The notes under the pieces: model-generated
Told to the model about the DNA's origin: nothing
The model's input: only the letters and a program-made list of their open reading frames with translations
The model's database searches: none
In this document: positions 60,136 through 64,000 of the stretch, piece by piece
How the letters are laid out: the number at the start of each line of letters is the position of its first letter
Numbering within the stretch: the stretch's first letter is position 1
Source of the DNA: Brassica napus
Taxonomy: Eukaryota > Streptophyta > Magnoliopsida > Brassicales > Brassicaceae
Direction of reading: 5' to 3'
DNA length: 64,000 nt
Assembly (NCBI RefSeq): GCF_020379485.1
Contig: NC_063437.1
Coordinates: forward strand, 20,733,726 to 20,797,725
Translations under genes and position numbers: made by a program

Positions 60136-61085
60136 ACAGTTCTGAGTTACTGAACTCTTCTTATACTTTACTCTCTTGTATGGTTGACCAGCTACAAAAT
60201 GTTTCCTTATGTTTCTGTTTTATCTACTACTCATAGTTAAACTCAAAGCCTAAAAGAAAAGTTTCAGATAATGAAAATGAAAATCAATTCAAGAGAAATA
60301 TAGAAAATATAAGCCAAATTAAGCCCTATTTTAGATTTTTATTATAGTCTTTTTGGTTAATTTCGGTTCTAAAAATAAATTACAACCCCTACCTTAAAGA
60401 AATATTGTCATCTTGGACCTAGATTTGTATAATCCTGCATTTGACATCACCATAAATGTATATATGTGATCAACTTGATAATTTTTTTGTATGTTTATAG
60501 ATGAACCCCATCAATGATAATTCATTTTAATAATCTGGGGAAAGATTCTTACGCACTCTGAAAACCCCTTTGACATTTGATAAACACTTAAGAGTCCCCT
60601 TTTATCTGGTGGATAGAAAATTTCATTGAGCCTTAAGGAAAGACTAAGCAGTTCTGAGTTACTGAACTCTTCTTATACTTTACTCTCTTATAAGGTTGAC
60701 CAGCTACAAAATGTTTCCTTATGTTTCTGTTTTATCAGTTACTCATAGTTAAACTCAAAGCCTAAAAGAAATATATAGAATATAGAGTAGATTTTATTAT
60801 TGTCATTTTGGTTAATTTAGATTCTAATCATATAAAATAAATTACAACCTGGCCTTTAAAAACTTATGGTCAGTCATCTTGGACCAAAATTGTGTATTCA
60901 TGTATTTGACATCACCAAAAATGTATATATGTGATCAACTTGATAATTTGTTTTTTATGTTCACATTAATGATAATTCATTTTATTAATCTGGTGCAAGA
61001 TTAGTCTTGCCTTCTTTGCTATTTAATAAACAGCTGAGTCCCCTTTTATCTGGTGGAATAGAAAATTTCATTGAGCCTTGAGAAA
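60136..61085. repeat. Tandem duplication of about 510 bp behind the UBX gene
   Basis: gttctgagttactgaactc, ggttgaccagctacaaaatg and actcatagttaaactcaaag occur at about 60138-60260 and 60651-60770. The unit end attgagcctt(a/g)aggaaa recurs at about 60624, 61071 and, partly, 61238. Copies have diverged, so this is not recent. Confidence 0.85.
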
Positions 61086-61455
61086 AGATTAAGCAGTTTT
61101 GCATGGTAGTGGTCTTCCATCATATTTCATAAAATTTGTATAATTATATCGTCACAGTTCAATAATATTAATATTCTAGTGAATGACTATATAAGAGTCA
61201 AGAGTGCAAATTCTCCAAACACGCGGATTCAATTTCATTGAGCCTTAAGAAATTTCTAAACCAGTTTGGTCAACATTGTATAACTAAAAATGATCAACTT
61301 GAGTTTAAGAAAAAGACTACTCAAATAGATTTTTTATTTTTCCATTTATTTAAGTTACGGAGACCTTGACCCTTATTGATCTTTAATCCTTTTATATGTC
61401 ATGTGAAACCATTTTCATTTTCGTCTTCTTAGCTAGTTCATCACCGTGTCAACAA

Positions 61456-63090
61456 ATGGCCCCTGTAAATAAGTATGTGAATCTCTTTTGGCATGACCAT
61501 CCTTTATGTTACAAAGTTGGTTTAATTTCTGATGGATGCGAGGAGTGTCATAAGTCTACTGGAAACCTTGTTGCTTGGAACCCGTTATATGAATGCTCTG
61601 TATCCAAAAGGAAATGGCATCCCTCTTGCGTTCCGAGCTCACCAGAGAGTATTAACCACCCCTGCCACTCCAGCCATCCCCTTGAGCTCTGCCTCCAAGG
61701 GCCACCTAACTACGCTAATAAGAAATGCAGCCTCTGCCAACAGAAACTCTCCAACTTTATCTACCACTGTAAGCTATGCGATTTCAGCGTAGACATCAAC
61801 TGCGCAAAGAACCCGCCACCCGTCACAGTGGATCATCCAAAGTGCCACGACCATGGACTCACCCTCATGGGGAGGGATGTATCATTCACATGTAACGCTT
61901 GTGGTACGCATGGTGAGAGAAACCCTTATGTATGTCTTCCGTGTTCTCTCATGTTTCATTATGATTGTATTGATCTACCACACGTCATAAACATCAACCG
62001 TCATGATCATCGCATATCTCATGCATACCCTCTAAGTCCAAAGGATAGGGTATGTGAAGTATGTCGTCATGATATCACATGGAGGTACGGAGCTTATTCA
62101 TGCAACAAATGTCAAGATTTTTCTGTTCACTCCTTATGTGCAACAAGAAAAGATGTATGGGATGGGATAGAACTCGAAGGAGTGCCTGAGAAAGACGTAG
62201 ACACTCTGCCATTCAAAGTGATCCAAGAAGGGGTGATTAATCATTTCTCACATGAAGAACACAACTTATTACTTATTGATGGTGGTGAAGGCATACATTG
62301 TGAAGCTTGCGCCCGTCCAGTTTCTTCTGAGAAGCATTACAAATGCATGGAATGTGACTTCTTACTTCACCAAAAATGTGCTAATCTTCCTCTTAGGAAA
62401 CGACATGGGCTTTCAACACGTATGCTTACTCTTCACCCAGGTAAGGAGAACCGCGGTGAGTTACACAAGTGTGATGCTTGTGGTCGAGTGGTTAGTGGGT
62501 TTAGGTACGAGGATGGTGAGAAAATAGTATTAGATGTGCATTGTGCATCTCTCTCTTGGTTTAAGAACCCTAAACTTCATCCACACGCATTATTTCTTAC
62601 CACATTAGACCATGGTACTTGTGTGGCTTGCGACAAGACTAACACTTATGTGCTGAGTTGCGTTGATTGTGAGTATAAATTGGATTTCATATGCGCTACT
62701 CTACCAGTAGTGACAAAGCACAGGTGTGATGACCATTCTTTAGCCCTGTCCCGTGGTGAGAAGGTGGTTGGTAAATATTGGTGTACGGTGTGTGAAGCTG
62801 AAACCAATCCTGAAAAATGGTTCTACACATGTTGTGAGTGTGGGGTCGTGTGCCATGTTGATTGTGTGATTGGAGATTCGTTGAACATAAAGCCAGGATT
62901 CTTAATCATGGAAGATGGGATGAAGATAGAAGCGGTTCTCAATGGTACCAATTCTAGGCCATTGTGCTCAACTTGTGGATCTCGTTGTCGGTTCCCTATG
63001 GTTTATAGCCTTTCTAGCAACAGTTTTGAGGGTCACCATTGCTCATTAAAATGTGTCATTAACTATTGGACGAGACTAGTATTTTCTTAG
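61456..63090 (+). CDS. Cysteine/histidine-rich DC1 (C1-like) domain protein, single exon
   Basis: From ATG 61456 the frame gives 544 residues. An in-frame ATG at 61396 would add 20 (hydrophobic, MSCETIFIFVFLASSS). I prefer 61456 because MAPVNKYVNLFWHDHPLC matches how family members begin with an H-x-H-P-L motif. The protein is built of repeated DC1 zinc-binding units: HDHPLC, CHSSHPLELC, CSLCQQKL, YHCKLCDFSVDINCA, HCEACARPV, YKCMECDFLLHQKCANLP, HKCDACGRVV, YVLSCVDCEYKLDFICATLP, YWCTVCEAE and WFYTCCECGVVCHVDCV. DC1 proteins are a large plant family with proposed roles in stress and hormone responses. Most have no known biochemical activity. Lack of introns is normal. Position matches Arabidopsis AT2G43220 as recalled. 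Confidence 0.9.
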   Translation: MAPVNKYVNLFWHDHPLCYKVGLISDGCEECHKSTGNLVAWNPLYECSVSKRKWHPSCVPSSPESINHPCHSSHPLELCLQGPPNYANKKCSLCQQKLSNFIYHCKLCDFSVDINCAKNPPPVTVDHPKCHDHGLTLMGRDVSFTCNACGTHGERNPYVCLPCSLMFHYDCIDLPHVININRHDHRISHAYPLSPKDRVCEVCRHDITWRYGAYSCNKCQDFSVHSLCATRKDVWDGIELEGVPEKDVDTLPFKVIQEGVINHFSHEEHNLLLIDGGEGIHCEACARPVSSEKHYKCMECDFLLHQKCANLPLRKRHGLSTRMLTLHPGKENRGELHKCDACGRVVSGFRYEDGEKIVLDVHCASLSWFKNPKLHPHALFLTTLDHGTCVACDKTNTYVLSCVDCEYKLDFICATLPVVTKHRCDDHSLALSRGEKVVGKYWCTVCEAETNPEKWFYTCCECGVVCHVDCVIGDSLNIKPGFLIMEDGMKIEAVLNGTNSRPLCSTCGSRCRFPMVYSLSSNSFEGHHCSLKCVINYWTRLVFS

Positions 63091-63559
63091 GAAGCATGAG
63101 GAGGTAATTAAATACGTTTGCTAAATCTCGTTGAGTTGTGTTGTGTGTTCATGTTGTTGTTTTTTACAATTTTTTATAGTTGTATGTGTTGTGTCAAATC
63201 ATGTTCCAACAATGGCTCCAACCATATATTGTGTTCCTTTTGATTATAAACTCAGCCAAAATTCTATTTATAATTATCATTTTATAAGACTCTACATACA
63301 TATCAGAAGTCAAGGGTCAGAACCATATAGATATTAGTTATATCATGTTTTAAGGATCAAGATTCAACAGCTCTATATTCATTAAAAGAAGTTTGAAACA
63401 TTCCCTTTGAAAAAAATAAAAGAAAATGTAATATTCTATTGTTGTTGCCACCTTTAGTTCATTAGCCACACGTTGCTCTTCTGTCTTTCTCCATGGCTTT
63501 TTCACGCCAAGAAAATCATTTCTCCCACGTCTATCTCTGCCCAAATCAGAAGAATAAAT

Positions 63560-63723
<164 letters not shown>

Positions 63724-63985
63724 TGCTTAAAAACAATATTATAATTGGCCAAAAATGGGATGTTAGTTCTATTCTTGATCAAATGCCTCTCTGTCGCTTC
63801 TTTTTTACGCTTTCTTTCTTTTCTTAGCTGTTGCTGTTTCTTTCTCTTCTCTCTTCCTTTTTATCTTTTGTGTTTTGTTCCTTGATCACAGCTCGTCTCC
63901 CTTTGTCCCTGTAGCCTCTCATTTTGATTCGTCCTCTCTGGTTTATTGCTCGTTGATCCTTTGTTTCTGTTTGCTTTTTTGCGTC

Positions 63986-64000
63986 ATGGATCGTGATTTT
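63986..64000 (+). CDS. Possible start of a further gene, cut by the window edge
   Basis: ATG at 63986 opens M-D-R-D-F and runs off the window. It follows a strongly C/T-rich stretch (63790-63960) that looks like a plant 5' leader. Nothing can be said of the product. Confidence 0.25.

Overview
The window is nuclear DNA from a flowering plant of the mustard family, most likely Brassica or a close relative. The evidence is short GT-AG introns, AT-rich intergenic DNA, many small transposable elements, and a right-hand gene order (bHLH129-like, extensin, epsin, UBX protein, DC1 protein) that matches, from memory, Arabidopsis chromosome 2 around AT2G43140 to AT2G43220. The Arabidopsis genes I recall between the epsin and UBX loci are missing here, as expected after polyploid gene loss. 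No bacterial, organellar or viral gene was seen.

Bases 1-6,510 hold a tandem family of small proteins with a predicted mitochondrial leader: the last exon of one copy, then three complete spliced genes. All three complete genes share the same promoter core and the same first two exons (the leader), but the third carries an unrelated set of downstream exons. Bases 6,511-11,450 hold a decayed RabA5-type GTPase, several MITEs, a foldback element and tRNA-like relics. A two-exon defensin-like secreted peptide gene lies at 11,497-11,953.

Bases 12,260-19,625 hold one minus-strand neprosin-family (DUF4409/DUF239) gene whose seven exons still join in frame, although a complete 4.2-kb Helitron (14,358-18,576) sits inside its third intron. 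The Helitron carries fragments of a captured gene. Bases 20,000-24,240 contain a 44-bp hAT-like remnant, two decayed RRM gene copies with Stowaway and LINE insertions, and a short retroposon with a clean target-site duplication.

The bHLH129-like transcription factor occupies 25,389-29,193 on the minus strand. A long gene-poor stretch (29,194-45,600) follows, with a Mutator-like element containing TGTACA palindromes, a 615-bp noncoding retroposon, tRNA-like relics and MITEs.

From 45,600 to the end the genes are all on the plus strand: a 1,150-residue extensin / Ole e 1 / extensin chimera (cell wall), an epsin with a complete ENTH domain (clathrin-linked trafficking), a UBX-domain protein with one U12-type intron and a minimal poly(A) retroposition just before its start codon, and a DC1 zinc-finger protein. 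A (GA)78 tract and the possible start of another gene close the window. The genes do not form a pathway. The main interest is exon sharing in the small mitochondrial family and the ways mobile elements have entered genes without obviously breaking them.
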